The notes below the pieces were generated by a model. The model searched no databases. It was not told the origin of the DNA and saw nothing but the letters and a program-made list of their open reading frames with translations. A stretch of DNA of 64,000 bases from Anastrepha obliqua (taxonomy: Eukaryota > Arthropoda > Insecta > Diptera > Tephritidae): the NCBI RefSeq assembly GCF_027943255.1, contig NC_072892.1:119305792-119369791 (forward strand), written 5' to 3'. Below, piece after piece: positions 32,580 through 44,054 of the stretch. The translations under genes were made by a program, and so were the position numbers. Numbering within the stretch: position 1 is the stretch's first letter; each line of letters begins with the position of its first letter.

Positions 32580-33450
32580 GTCTCTTCTGACCTCGCTACA
32601 CTGTTTTGCGCTATCTAAACTCTTTTCGAAAGAGTCAGGTCATTCACCGCAATCCGAAATGTCCTTCAAGATGTCGGTACAAGCCTTTTGGATGGCCTCA
32701 ACGGCCGCAAAACGTTTTCCTTTCATGGTCACATGCCATATCAGGCGAATGCAGTGAGTGATTAATGGTTAAAATGCAATTTAGAGTCAAAAAATCAGTC
32801 ACAAGAGTGGAGCGATGAGATGGTGCATTATCATGCGATTAGCGCCAGCTTCCTCTTTCGCGGTATTCAGGGCGAATACGACGAATGCGATGCAACAAAC
32901 TCTTCAAAACTCCAAGACGCCATTCAGTGCTGTTGATGTTGTGGAGGAGGGAAAAGGGATCTAGACTGGAGAATTTCTTCAAGTCATCCCCAAAGGGCAG
33001 GCCAAGGAATCTCAAGCTCCTAGCCACCAAAGCCGGACATTTGCAGAGTCATTTTTGATAAATTTACGAACAATCTCGATGGAATTTTTGCTGATTACTG
33101 ATTTTGGGCGGCCCATATATTTATTGTCGTTTATGTCCTTACAACCATCTCTGAAACGTGTAAACCACTCATGGACTTTAGCACGAGATAGACACTCATC
33201 GCCATAAACTTTTTTCATCAATTCAAATGCTTTGAAACAAAATTTGATATTAGCTCTTTGTTCGAAACTCATTTTTGTACCGAGACGCAACAATAATAAC
33301 TTCGCTTCCACTAAACCGAATATCACCAAGCTCTCATTGGAAGTCAACTAGGGATGTAACTTCCAACGCACTAACTTGTTAAAAAGATGGCGCTATCAAA
33401 AACATTTTTACGACGCCAGTCTTGTCGCTTTCCATATGCCATTTTAAGAA
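32580..33450 (-). pseudogene. Rosa-like mariner copy with foreign internal block
   Basis: From 33347 down the minus frame gives TKMSFEQRANIKFCFKAFEL, GDECLSRAKVHEWFTRFRDG, KDINDNKYMGRPKSVISKN, IEIVRKFIKNDSANV, the N-terminal DNA-binding half. An unrelated block (about 32935-33035) follows, then WRLGVLKSLLHRIRRIRPEY (about 32840-32900) and a degraded catalytic/C-terminal region down to 32580. An EGRE-like His/Asp catalytic block is broken. The 5' flank (to 33450) matches that of the copy at 12023, but TIRs are not visible. Confidence 0.7.
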
Positions 33451-33454
33451 GTTT

Positions 33455-34445
33455 TGACCCACATATTAAGCTCAAGTACTGGTATAACTGAACTCATTGA
33501 TTTCTAGTGCATGGATATTTAAAATCACTAGCAAAGCAGCGCAAAGAAGATAAGTTGGCATATGGCTTCGGAATAAAAGAGTTAGTTTAAATATCGAACG
33601 TAAAAGACGAATCAAAGATAATTTCTAATTTCTTTAACTGAAACAAGATTTGCGCATAATAAATTGTAGAAAGGTGACTTAAAACCTTCTGGTGTACTTT
33701 TGTCTGTACTTACCTCGATTACGTTAAGCTGATACAAGCAACTGTTGTGTTGGGTATAAAATTATAAAGCTCAGTACTTTAGCGGGCACCGGTATCAAAA
33801 TGTATATGCGCAAAAAAAAAACATTTTGTGTAGAAATGTACACACATATATATATACTAAATTATACAACTAGTACTCTAAGTACTGCACAGCAGCGAAA
33901 ATCTTATTACTCTCCTTCGGTGTATTCCCCTTTGCCAATCTACAAATGTAATCACATCAGCTGTCATTTATTCTTTGCATTCGTATGTGGACTGATAATG
34001 TTATGCAAATTCAGCAGGAAATCAAATTGCTTATTTGGATTTTCTGATTTAGGAATGGATTTCAATGCTCAGCGTTTGAAATCACAGACGAGACACACAA
34101 AGATGTATCATGCATAAAAACATAACAGATGGCAATTCGTACTACAGCTTTTTTTCAAGCAGTTGATGGACATTTTGGACAAATATTGTTATCAAAATTG
34201 TGCGCAAGTCGTTGGTAAAATGTATTTAAAATTGAAACTTTGCGGTTTACTTTTAGACTGATTGCATTTATCACTATCCACAAAATAATTTTACATATTC
34301 TGTAATTAGGTTCGACTTATAAAGGGGCTAAAATTTAAAATTTGAATTCCTAAAATTTTGTTCCTATGATCAAATCATCGGGAACCGATAAATATCGTAA
34401 TAGGTGCGAGTTAACACTTTTTTTCCAATAAATAGCGTAACGGAT
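33455..34445. other. Non-coding stretch, no gene recognised
   Basis: AT-rich. A frame at 33800-34117 shows no domain and includes CACATATATATATAC simple sequence. Confidence 0.4.
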
Positions 34446-34449
34446 TTTT

Positions 34450-34640
34450 TTTTTTAACTAGTTAAATTAAGAGGACACAGTGGACGCCCACGACAAACTT
34501 GACTGCCCACAATCCTAAATGAGAGCTCTTCCACCGTCACCTGGAACGAAATAAGACATATAGAAGTTAACCGATGCGTTGGAGAGCCTTTGTTTCCGCT
34601 CAATGCTCGGACTTGGAGCGATAAGAAGTGTAGAAGTGTT
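34450..34640 (+). pseudogene. Possible LINE C-terminal scrap
   Basis: The plus strand reads GHSGRPRQTWLPTILNE, then VTWNEIRHIEVNR after a frame change, resembling the RGRPRxTWxxTI / WNExKxLAxxR tail of RTE/L2-like LINEs (compare 3710-3840). Short and frameshifted. Confidence 0.4.
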
Positions 34641-35218
34641 TTTTATAGTACTAGTTCTTTAGTTCTTCTTAAAAATGTCAAAATGTCAGGAATAAACAAA
34701 AAAAAATGTTTAATTAAAATTTGTTTTAAATTTTTTTTTTATTTTTTAATGTTTTTTATACAGTTTTTTAATTGAAAATTATTTTTGTTTTATTTTTCGT
34801 ACCTTTTAAGTGTATGTTAAAAAAAAAAAAAAATTGTAAATGCTATCGAGCAGATAATATTATAAACTTTCGAATGAATCTTCGAACGCATAAGACTTCT
34901 ATCTCAAAGCATTTAGTCTTTGTTTAGACACACTTACATAGAGAGGCAAGATATTATGCCTGTCATATCGTTCAAATTGAACCCCTACTTTTATGTCTCT
35001 TTTGCCATGACATTAGCCGCAGAATGCTGTTTTAAATTTTTGTAGGCGGTAAAGTTACAGCGTGTTACGAGATTGCTCAAATGGAACTGTTTTAAAAAGT
35101 TTTTAAAAAAACGTGTAAAACTGAATTTACTTTCTTACTAGCTGCAGTGGGTCGTGACTGGCTATAGCTTAGTCTGGCTTATTATTATATGATATTTATA
35201 TTAGCGATGGACCACTAC

Positions 35219-35485
35219 AACCAAGCTCCTCCTGCTGTTTGTAGTGTACGACTCGATATTTTCCCCAAATGGAGGGATCTGCTGTTTAAATCCGCCTTCG
35301 ATCGCCAGATGGTTTTTTATGAGGAGCTTTTTTGGACAGAAATACACTCGGACATTTGTCATTGCCAGGCGAGGGGCGACCGCTACTAAAAAGCCTTTTC
35401 TGCTGTTTCATGCACGGGGTTTCAAACCTGCGCAGTTCCGGATGGTAGTCATGTACCGACCCTTTTGGCTACGGCAGCCGCCTTA
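35219..35485 (-). repeat. SINE-A copy, near full length, tRNA-derived head
   Basis: Minus-strand orientation. The head begins about 35485 (GGCTGCCGTAGCCAAAAGGG; A-box region altered from TAGCCGAATGGG) and contains a B-box region GGTTTGAAACCC near 35425. The body continues TAGCGGTCGCCCCTCGCCTG, AATGTCCGAGTGTATTTCTG, then AAAGCTCCTCATAAAAAACC, and the tail words GGAGGAGCTTGG near 35221. With the cleaner copies, the consensus head carries a perfect A box (TRGCNNARYNGG) and B box (GGTTCGANNCY), as in SINEs derived from tRNA and transcribed by Pol III. Length about 265 bp. No protein. Confidence 0.7.
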
Positions 35486-35489
35486 TAGG

Positions 35490-37120
35490 TTATAGGTAAT
35501 GTCTTTAATTCGTGTTTCCGTGAAAAACTTCAGTATGGGCTCTAAGTCCTTGGAATTCATCATACCGTCCCCTGATAGATGGTCATCCAATAATATTTTG
35601 GATTTGGTCATTATTTGTAGGGCAATACTTAAGAGTGTGACTTGAATTTGTGTTCTCTACTCTGCAAAGTTTGCAGATCTCATAGTTCTTTTCATGTTTA
35701 GTAAAAAGTCCCAAATTATTAAGTAGTTAAGATGAAATTTTATGCAATTTTTAAAACTAAAAATGCTTTAAAGTAATTTAAACCAGATAGATTGACGCCT
35801 TATAGTCCCTAAGATTTTTTTCGATGCGGTATCAGATGATGTTGGCAGAGTATGACGAAGTGTTCTCCGAGTATCTAATTTTTAAGGCATACGAATATTT
35901 TTAAGCAAACAACCAATATTTTCTTTCTACATAGGCCTAGCCCCTTCAGAATTCCATAAACAAAAGTTAGCACTCCACAAATCCTTCTAGTTAATGCATT
36001 CAGTGAAACAATTAACTTTCCAAACTTTTGAGAGCGCACTTCTAATTACCATAAATAAACCCATTTAGTGCTAATAAAAAGATACTTTCTTTGGTAAGTA
36101 TCACAGAGTTAAGTGTAGCTGCTTCAACACATGATGAACTCAATTAATTTAATTAAAATGAGTGGCACACACTAGACTAAAATCTAGCAAAGTCTTGTGC
36201 CATTTAAATAATTTCACACTTGAAAGTTTTCCAAGCAGCGATAAGCATTTCCTATGCTACTATGATAATGTGGGTTATCCCTACAACAAGTCGATTTAGT
36301 TTAGAAGAACTAGTTCAATATGGAGCAATACTGGTTGTCGCTAAATTTTACACGTTTACACACCCACATTCCGCGAAGGGGCAACTATCGCTGTATGCAG
36401 TTGTCGCATACCATCTTGATCAAAAAGATCCCGCATTTTTTTCAGAAAATTGCAAATACGAGTTAATTCCTAAAAAGTGATATTATCGACTTCAAAGTAT
36501 TGATTGACTGTCTAACGTTCTGCTTTCATAAAACCAATATTAACCCATCGTAACTTAGTTTAGTGGCATGCCTTAAGTACTTAAATAACGCAAGGCCACC
36601 AAATTAACCCTTTGCACTCGATGCCATTTCCGCGCGGACTAACCAGCACCTCGTTGCGTTTCGTGGAGTGGAGTTTAGTGAATTTCTTAGCTGTAACTTA
36701 AAATGACTACACACATAAAGTATCACATAAAACTTTTATATTTTAATCTTTAAAGTATATTTACATCTTTACGAAAATAGCTTCTAAAGCATTAGTCTTT
36801 GTAATTTTTCTTTAAATGATATTTGATGTAAGAAATACATGAAATACAGATGCATGCCCATCGAATTTTTGCAGTAAACAAGTGTAAAAGGTTTAGAGTA
36901 GCGAACAAAGAACAGTAACAACAATATCTTGTCTAACAGAGGCATTAAATATTATCCTGCATTTGACTCAATTTGACACAAAGAGTCAGAAATGTGAGGA
37001 GCTTGGCAGCTAACACAGATTAAAAAATGAACGCTGAGGTGTATTTCACATCCAAACTAGAAACTAGAATAACGAAATAGTGAATATTTTCTGAAAAAAA
37101 GTCAGCGCACTCTCCACTAC
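35490..37120. other. Non-coding stretch, no gene recognised
   Basis: One frame at 36220-36480 (87 codons, starting ATTTCACACTTG before a TTG) has no recognisable domain. A TTAACCCTTTGCACTCG word at 36605-36621 looks like a piggyBac-type end, but no partner end was found. Confidence 0.35.
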
Positions 37121-37124
37121 TTCT

Positions 37125-37350
37125 GTTTCCCCCAGTGATCCCAGATGGAATATGGAGTGGGAGCGGCGGTTTTCTCTAAATCAGCCAATATTTCAGTATT
37201 TTTTAAACTGACGAAAAGTAGTAGTGCTTTTCAAGCAGAGGTCTTAGCGATCCTGCAGGCATACAAAGTACTTAGAAATCGTTATTGGGAGGTAGACCTA
37301 AATATCTTTTACGCTAGTCTGTTAAACACTTTCACTGCAAATGTCCAGTT
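37125..37350 (+). pseudogene. LINE RNase H fragment
   Basis: The frame from 37145 reads MEYGVGAAVFSKSANISVFF, then SSAFQAEVLAILQAYKVLRN, matching the RNase H core of I/R1/LOA-type LINEs (TEYGxGAGVF then the catalytic Glu in FQAEV). The first Asp is just upstream and degraded (SDPRW context). Ends where the second Asp (DSQA) would follow. Confidence 0.65.
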
Positions 37351-37354
37351 CTGA

Positions 37355-38510
37355 CGGCAAGTCGCTTTAGGTTCCTTAGTAAGCATTTTCTGTAAAGCCT
37401 GGGGCAGTTCTGCAGGCTAGATTCCATTTCTCTCCTCCACTACAGCAACAGCACTAGATGGCTATATATGGGGTTTCTTCCTCTTCTCTAAATTTTGGAA
37501 TTGTTCGCCAGTAGTGGTATCAAAACGGTACTCTGGTACTACTTGTAGTGTACCCGTGATACTCTTGCCACCTAACCTATCTCCACTGATGGGCCTAAAT
37601 GAACTGTGGTGTTGAGGTAGAGGTTTATTCTTCGAAACTTGGTTTTGCAAAGCCACTTTAGCTGGGCAATCACATCAAAGTCTTTCTAACATAAGTAGGA
37701 ATAAAGTATCGATATACTCCGATAGACAAAAAGCATAATTCACAAAACCATCTTCTGTAACTAAATTCAACTTATTAAGAAAAAGCAAAATATAATTATG
37801 GTCAGTATTCAGATGATGATGACTTTTCTTACCTGTGTCCCGCTAACGGCAGCATCAACGGAAAATGAAGAATAGCTAATTTGATTAAGGCAGGAGCTGA
37901 GTTGAATAAAGTTGTTACAGTGCGTGTTCTTTCGGTCAAACCTCAGTCTGCCGTAGTCTGCATATTCATGACGGAAGTTCTCAGACATCCAAAAGTATAA
38001 CATTTTGGGTCAGCTTAGATAAAATTTTAAAGAACGAACACGTGAATCCCCGAAATAGACCATGGACAAATGTATTTAGAACTGTTGCAACTATTGCGAG
38101 AAGTGGCGTCTAGGGGCTAGAATAGACAAGTCATACCGAAGCATACCGCAGCTATAATCTGAACGATAGCAAATACGAGGTTTGTTAAAAAATTAAGTGA
38201 GTTTTCAAATTTCGCGGGCTACGTACATTCGACTTTGGATTATTATTTTTTTTTATGTTGGTACACTGGTATCGAAGATATGTTCACGATTTTAGCTATA
38301 TGGCAAGTTTTATTTGTTTGTGAGAGGCATAAATAAGGCAAGTGTTTCGGGTGTTCGGCGATTTTCTGCTATCCGAAAGCCGAAAGGCCGAAGCACATGG
38401 GAATGCAGTCCGTCATTTTCTATACAATCGTCTTGGCCCAACTTCCTAACACAAATAACGCTCAGGAATTATATTTCTGGGCACACAATGGAAGAACTAA
38501 TATTGGTGAC
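37355..38510. other. Non-coding stretch, no gene recognised
   Basis: Frames at 37462-37656, 37809-38003 and 38314-38514 show no domain. Possibly LINE-derived near 37440-37660, but I could not support it. Confidence 0.35.
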
Positions 38511-38514
38511 TTAA

Positions 38515-38750
38515 GGCGGTTATTTTGATTTTCAAAATATCCTCGATGGTAATCAGTAAACTTTTACATTCGCTTAAACCAATTTTCAAGGCACTTTATC
38601 CACTTCCTTTTCCAGACCGTTTTTTTAATTGTATGGCATTCAATGCGATCACAGCTCTTTAACCACAAGAATCCCTCAAGCTCACGGTATGTGACATGGC
38701 GATCTTGCTCAATCATTTCGTACACAGCATCGCTATTTTCTGACACAGTA
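38515..38750 (-). pseudogene. Mariner relic: N-terminus fused to C-terminus
   Basis: From 38746 down: SENSDAVYEMIEQDRHVTYR, the start of a second helix-turn-helix, then a direct jump to WIKCLENWFKRM, a stop, and DYHRGYFENQ, the usual mariner end (W..CFE.WF.RMQKCID..GEYFEKQ). The catalytic domain is deleted. The C-terminal style matches the separate fragment at 51485-51800. Confidence 0.6.
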
Positions 38751-38918
38751 CCTCATTTGGAATAACATTCCTAGAATTCATCGATGAGCGAACAGCAATC
38801 AAGAGAAAGTTCCCGTATCAGTTTCAATAGAATAACGCTTGCTCGCCATCGCCTTGCTAATCTATATCGAAAATTGTGAAAAACTGATAAGATGAATTTT
38901 GAAAACAACAGAAATGGT

Positions 38919-39172
38919 GGGCGGCGTAGACAAATGGTTTGGTGCGAGACTACCATTCGAAAGTGCATACGTTCCAAACCGCGGTCAGGAAACACCAATT
39001 GATATTAAAAGTTATTTCTAATAACCAGCTTTAAACCCCACAATAGACATGATGGAACACGAAGTGGTAGAAAAAGTGTTTCCTAAAAGCGGTTGTTCCT
39101 CGGCACACAATGTATGTATTTCTGCCGTGAAGAAGGTCTCTCCATTTATGGAAAACATCAAATAGGAAGAGA
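38919..39172 (+). repeat. SINE-A copy, plus strand
   Basis: Head GCGGCGTAGACAAATGGTTT at 38921, then GACTACCATTCGAAAG, a damaged B box and AAACACCAATT. Body TAAAAGCGGTTGTTCCTCGG, TGTATTTCTGCCGTGAAGAA, CTCTCCATTTATGGAAAACA, ending AATAGGAAGAG. Same order of blocks as the minus-strand copies, confirming a defined element and its direction. Confidence 0.7.
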
Positions 39173-39179
39173 TGCTCAC

Positions 39180-40095
39180 ACATCAAAACGTTCGAAGTGC
39201 TTTTATGGTAAAAAAGATTAAACTTTCCAATAGAAACGTCAGATGGCACCTGACAACAATAGAATTGTCTAAGGCCAAATATATAAATATTAGCCCTCGT
39301 ATGGACAAACTATCGAGTATTAAGTGCCATAAATAAATTCATTAAAAATCGAAAAAGCCTAAATGATTAGGCTAGGGTAGAAAAGGTCACTTCCACACAT
39401 TTAACCGAGGGTACATACAATAAAGTGAATGATAACTGGGGTTTCTACACGAGATTATATGCATATGTTGCCTTTGGTTCAAGTTAGACTGGTATTGAAA
39501 ATTTAAATTTGCGATTAAAACATCAATACGATTACAAGAAAATGTAGAAAAAAAATGCGGTCCTCTGCTTATTATTTATTTGCAGCTAGAAGGTGAGCCG
39601 GGTAACTAATATCCAGTTTCATCAGAACTTAGACAAACTTACATTTACATGTTTTACAAAAATTCAAGTTTACAAAATGGAAAATAAATACTGCAGTAAC
39701 CACCCTTTCCTTATTATTATTATTATTAATATTTTTCCTTGTTAACTCCTCTCGGAAGCATAGGCCCTCGACAAGACTTATCTTATCACAGACAAGGTGG
39801 GTGATTAGCCTGCCGCTATCAGTACTAAGTAGTGGGAATGCCCACCTGTCGTTGCTTAGGAACAACGCCTTATTACTACTTGGAGCACCATCTGTGTGTC
39901 ACATTTTTCTACCAGAAGGATCACACAGATGGTTGATGATTTCGCTAAAGTGGTGCGTCTGCGCTATTAGCGCGGCTGCCTGCTAACTGTGTGCTTTTCT
40001 TTGTGTTTAGCAGCCACAATGCAAATAATGCGCTGACTATTGTGCGGAAGTAAGTATGTGAAGGATGGAAAGGATAAGTTTTTGGGTTTGAGGAA
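39180..40095. other. Non-coding stretch, no gene recognised
   Basis: Contains a TTATTA run at 39711-39730. No gene or element boundary supported. Confidence 0.4.
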
Positions 40096-40099
40096 TTGG

Positions 40100-40236
40100 A
40101 TTTTTTTTTTTTTTGTTTTTGGTTTTTGTTTTGTTTTAGAAACAGGGAAATAAGGTAGATTTGGAAAAGTGCGAGGACCGTGCTTTACGTGGGATTCGAG
40201 TCCACAACCTCTGGGATGGCAGGCTAGACTACAGAG
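40100..40236 (-). repeat. Second short tRNA-like SINE (SINE-B) with A-rich tail
   Basis: On the minus strand: GCGGCCTCTGTAGTCTAGCC (from 40236), a B-box-like GGACTCGAATCCC (complement of 40188-40201), then CACGTAAAGCACGGTCC and a short body running into an (A)n/CAAAA-rich tail at 40140-40100. The layout of tRNA-like head, short body and A-rich tail suits a SINE. The A box is weak. Only one copy in the window. Confidence 0.45.
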
Positions 40237-40239
40237 GCC

Positions 40240-42265
40240 GCTTCTTTACTTATTATATTTTGTCAAATATTATCAAAAGTTTCAAAACAGTCAAACGTAT
40301 TTATTGAGTTTGAAGAGCCACATTATTGTAAAAGTACATTGCCATTCGCTCTGGCTAAATTTGGCGCCAGAAGCCTTAGTCAACTCGTCAAGGCTCCCAG
40401 CCGATTGTGGCAATACCCTTCAACTTTCACACCCACAACATAAGCAGCGGGAGCGAGAATACTGCTGGAGCAAAACAGAGCATCAACTATTCCACTCCGC
40501 ACCCATTTTCAACTAGTTTGGAGGCAGTCACACAAAACCTGGTAGCTCTTTAAGATTTTGCCCCCTTTCACTACTGCAGGTATAACTTGTGCGTTTGTGC
40601 GTTGTTCTAAAGCATTGAGTGACATGTGGGAAGACAGATGTGCAGCCGCTATGACGTAAGATTAACCGCAACAAAACTGAATTTATTACAGGCGCATGCA
40701 ATCATACAACAGCAAGGGTAGAAAAAATCTATTTGGCAGCAAGAAGTGCACAAAATCTGTACCAGTCGCTGCTTAATTGAAATAAACACCTATCTTTATT
40801 AGCCTTTGTATGTATTTGTGTGGGTAGGTAGTTAGTATGTGTGTGGGTGAAACTTTAACATTATGACTTGAAAATGCATAAGCAAGGGCCGCTAGTATAG
40901 GAGCCGCCATGCACGTACAGGCAACAAAACAACCGCATGCCGACGCATTTTCAAGCAGACAAAGTTCAGGCAAATTCATGCGCGATTACTGCCGCCGCTG
41001 AAACTTGTAAAGGTGTTGTAAATGTGCGCGAGTGCCTATAGGCGAGCATAACGCACCAGTGTGTATGCGTATGTATGTATGTATGAGATAAGTAAAATGA
41101 AGAAACTCAAATGAACAACTTGCAACGCTTCTCGCAGCAAGAAGTTACTTAAATGGCTGCCTAAGTGAGTGTCAGCGCTTTGTTATGTTCTACATAGACT
41201 CGTAACAGCGGAAGTCACTTGTGCTGCATCAATTTTAATATATGTATGTAAACGTATGCACTTCCATGCGTGTTACGTGCATGCATGTATGCGGTCGATG
41301 CGGCTTAAGACTCTGAAAGCAAAACAAAACACGGAGCACAAAATATGACAGCAGCAGCAGCATTAGTTTAGACTTGCCTGCGTTACTTGGCATTGTGTGT
41401 TGTTATAGTTGCAACATTGCCGCACTCATAACAAATGCTACTGCGGCAAGAGAACACACACAAACACATACGCGGCGCCCTTACGCCGTCTTACCTTACT
41501 GCACCTCTAATAACAATTCACAACTTTTGCTTTGTAGATGGTTTGGAGTTGGCAGCATTGGCAGTGACACCGGCAGTGACAGCTGTTGCTGCTGTCAACT
41601 AAAGAAAAGTCACAAACCGTGATATACTCGTACAAGCATGTGTGCGTATGTGTGAATACAAATACATGTTTCTATGTGTGTGTGCATGCAAATTTGTCAT
41701 CTTCAAACCAGCACCGACATACTCACTTGCTCTCCGACCCGACCCGACCCGGGCTCGGGCGACATTTGTTTATCGTCCTGCTGTTTTTGCTTGTGCTTTG
41801 TATTTTTCCTGTTTCTGCTGCAACTCATATCACCACTCACTCTTTGTCACCTATTTATATAAGAAGCAACATTGGATGTGAATTAATTTGTCGCAAAGTT
41901 TTTCCACTCCGCCAGTCTGCGGTTGCAATATAGTTTTCCCTATATTGCCTACCCGTCTGTGCCATCGAAGCAAGCATGGCCTTTGCATACCAACTCAAAT
42001 ATTGGTAGACGCTCATAGACGCGCATATGTATGTGTGTGTGTATATGATAGCTTTGCGTGGCTTTTTGCTTGAGTTAGGTTGGATAAGTGTATGTATGTA
42101 GTGGTGTGCGGTTTTGATGTTTCTGCATGTTTAGACATGACACGCCAGTTGAAAAACACACATGCAGATAAAAGAAAAAAACTAAAAAGACAGCATACAC
42201 ATCCATACATGCATACGATATGTGCACACATTAGTCGGTCATGGGCAAGTGTGTGTGTATGCATA
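40240..42265. other. Non-coding stretch, possibly single-copy host DNA
   Basis: GC-richer and more word-diverse than neighbouring AT-rich DNA, with TATG repeats at about 41069-41086, a CAGCAGCAG run near 41352 and a GC-rich palindrome-like CCCGACCCGGGCTCGGGC near 41740. Many overlapping frames, none with a domain. Could be intronic or regulatory host DNA. Confidence 0.35.
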
Positions 42266-42299
42266 GACATTAGGGTGGAGTGAATTTCTTCGTTTTTAT

Positions 42300-43870
42300 T
42301 TATTTATTTATTTAAACGCATTTGAAGAGATCTTCTTCAGATCCTTCAGCGAATTCCCCTCAAGGGGGCAGATACCTGTAAACGGCCATATTTTCCCTGA
42401 TTTTCATTAAAATTATTTAAAATAAAGAAGTCACTAATTTTTTTTCATAATTGGCTTACAGTTTATTTACACATTAAAATAATATAAATTTTTCTTAATT
42501 TTAATCATTTAAAATGGCGGATGTACACTCAATTCTTCCAGAAAGGTCGCAGCGGGGCTTTTCAATCGGCGGGCATTATAACATCGGCGTCAGTGACCTG
42601 ATTACAAAAAACCAAAAGTTTTTTTGTTTATTAATGTCATAATTTCTTTATGAATTACAAGCAAATAAAAACAAAATGGCGAAATAAAATGCTTAAAAAA
42701 ATGAGTTTCGGGTGAATTCTCCCACTATTTTTGCTTTGAAAAAATTTTTTTTTCGAAAAATTTTCGAATTGTAAATTCACATAATATAGAAAGTAATATC
42801 ATAAAAAAGATGTGTGCAAAATTTCAGGGAGATCGGTCAATAACTCTTCGAGTTATCGTGTACGCCAATTCGAAAAATATAGTTTTGAGAAAACCGCGTG
42901 TAAAGTTTGAATACAACGCAACTATACCTCTCCCAGCGCTCGAACGCAAAGAAAAGACGACGGTTGACGATCTATCATATAAGAAATACTTAAATTTACG
43001 TTCTACAAATTTTTTGACATATTCTTAAAGGATTATATTAACACTTTATGAAAAAACAATTTTCTTCCAAATTTTACAGGTATCTGCCCCCTTAATGACC
43101 TCTATCGACTTCCGGCGACGCCCACGGAGTGGCAATTTTAATTTTGGGAAAAGGAAAAAAATCTCAGGGGCTAAATCCGGTGAATACGGTAGTTGTTTGA
43201 TGATAGTTGTCAAGTTTTTGGTTCACTATATGAGTCTTCTGAGTTCTTTCCACGTTGCATAACTTCCAAATAATATCCTTTATTTACCCTAGAACCACTC
43301 GGAACGAATTACGAATGCACAACACCATGATAATTAAAGAAAACGAGAAGCACTACTTTCACTTTTGACCGACTTTGACGTGATTTTTTGGGTTTGGGCG
43401 CCTGCGGATAGCACCATTCAGCCACCTGTTGACTGGTTTGCATGTCAAACTGATATCTCACGTCTCATTTATCTGTTATGATGTGCTGGATAAACATTGG
43501 TTCGAATTCACTTGCTCAAGCACGTCTACAGCCACCTCCTTCGAAGTATTTTTCAAAGAAATTCAACTCTCTCAGAACGAGTCGAGCAGCCACGCGTGTA
43601 TTGCCCGATTGATGGTGTAAAATGTTGACTTTGTCGACGTTTTCATCCGTTGAAGACGTTGATGGGCGATCAGATCGGTGCTAATCTTCCACGACTTCTT
43701 GGCCCTCTTATGCCACTCGTAGACCCGTTTGATAAAGCACACTCGCCATAGGCTTGCTACACCACTTTCAACGATTCGGCACACGAAATCCTCTTCAGAA
43801 CACAAAAATTTAAAAGAAATTCTTCGTTAGATATTTTCATCCAAAGTGAAAATCGCAGAGTACAGCTGTG
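42300..43870 (-). pseudogene. Mariner transposase relic split by a MITE
   Basis: Minus strand from about 43780: AYGE then KRVYEWHKRAKKSWK (first DNA-binding part), VAEWCYPQAPKPKKSRQSRS (about 43430-43370), KVVLLVFFNYHGVVHS, KGYYLEVMQRG, then PFSPD-type remnants and FFLFPKLKLPLRGRR (about 43140). The MITE at 42364-43091 interrupts the next codons, and NSLKDLKKISSNAF resumes at about 42350-42305. Stops and frameshifts are many; the catalytic Asp regions are degraded. Removing the MITE restores IEVI/KGNSLKDL continuity at a TTAA. Confidence 0.7.
42364..43091. mobile_element. TTAA MITE, 728 bp, with 19-bp perfect TIRs
   Basis: GGGGGCAGATACCTGTAAA starts at 42364 and its exact complement ends at 43091. 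Flanks are TCAA (42360-42363) and TTAA (43092-43095). The host mariner reading frame across the empty site predicts one TTAA there, so TCAA is a mutated target duplication. No coding capacity. The interior resembles the decayed MITE at 5154-5876. Probably moved by a piggyBac-like transposase (inference from TTAA). Confidence 0.8.
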
Positions 43871-44054
43871 CTTGACTTATATAATTAAATGCCAAAACAT
43901 AATGGACAGATTACGCTCAATCTCTGCGACACTATAGAGGACATTCCAACAATCCAGCAAAAAAAAATTTAGACATATTTGTAATGCGCGCTTTTTAAAT
44001 GAACAATTGCCAATATTTTCTTCACATTGATAAGCATCAATAAAATTTAAAAAA

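Noticed and set aside
35219..35485. tRNA-like head as a functional tRNA gene
   Set aside because: Repeated many times with a non-tRNA body and mutated boxes; better explained as a SINE.
36220..36480. 86-codon plus-strand ORF as a small protein gene
   Set aside because: Opens with TTG rather than ATG and matches no family I know; no splice or promoter context.
41716..41766. GC-rich palindrome as a regulatory hairpin
   Set aside because: Short and isolated; no supporting context to call a function.
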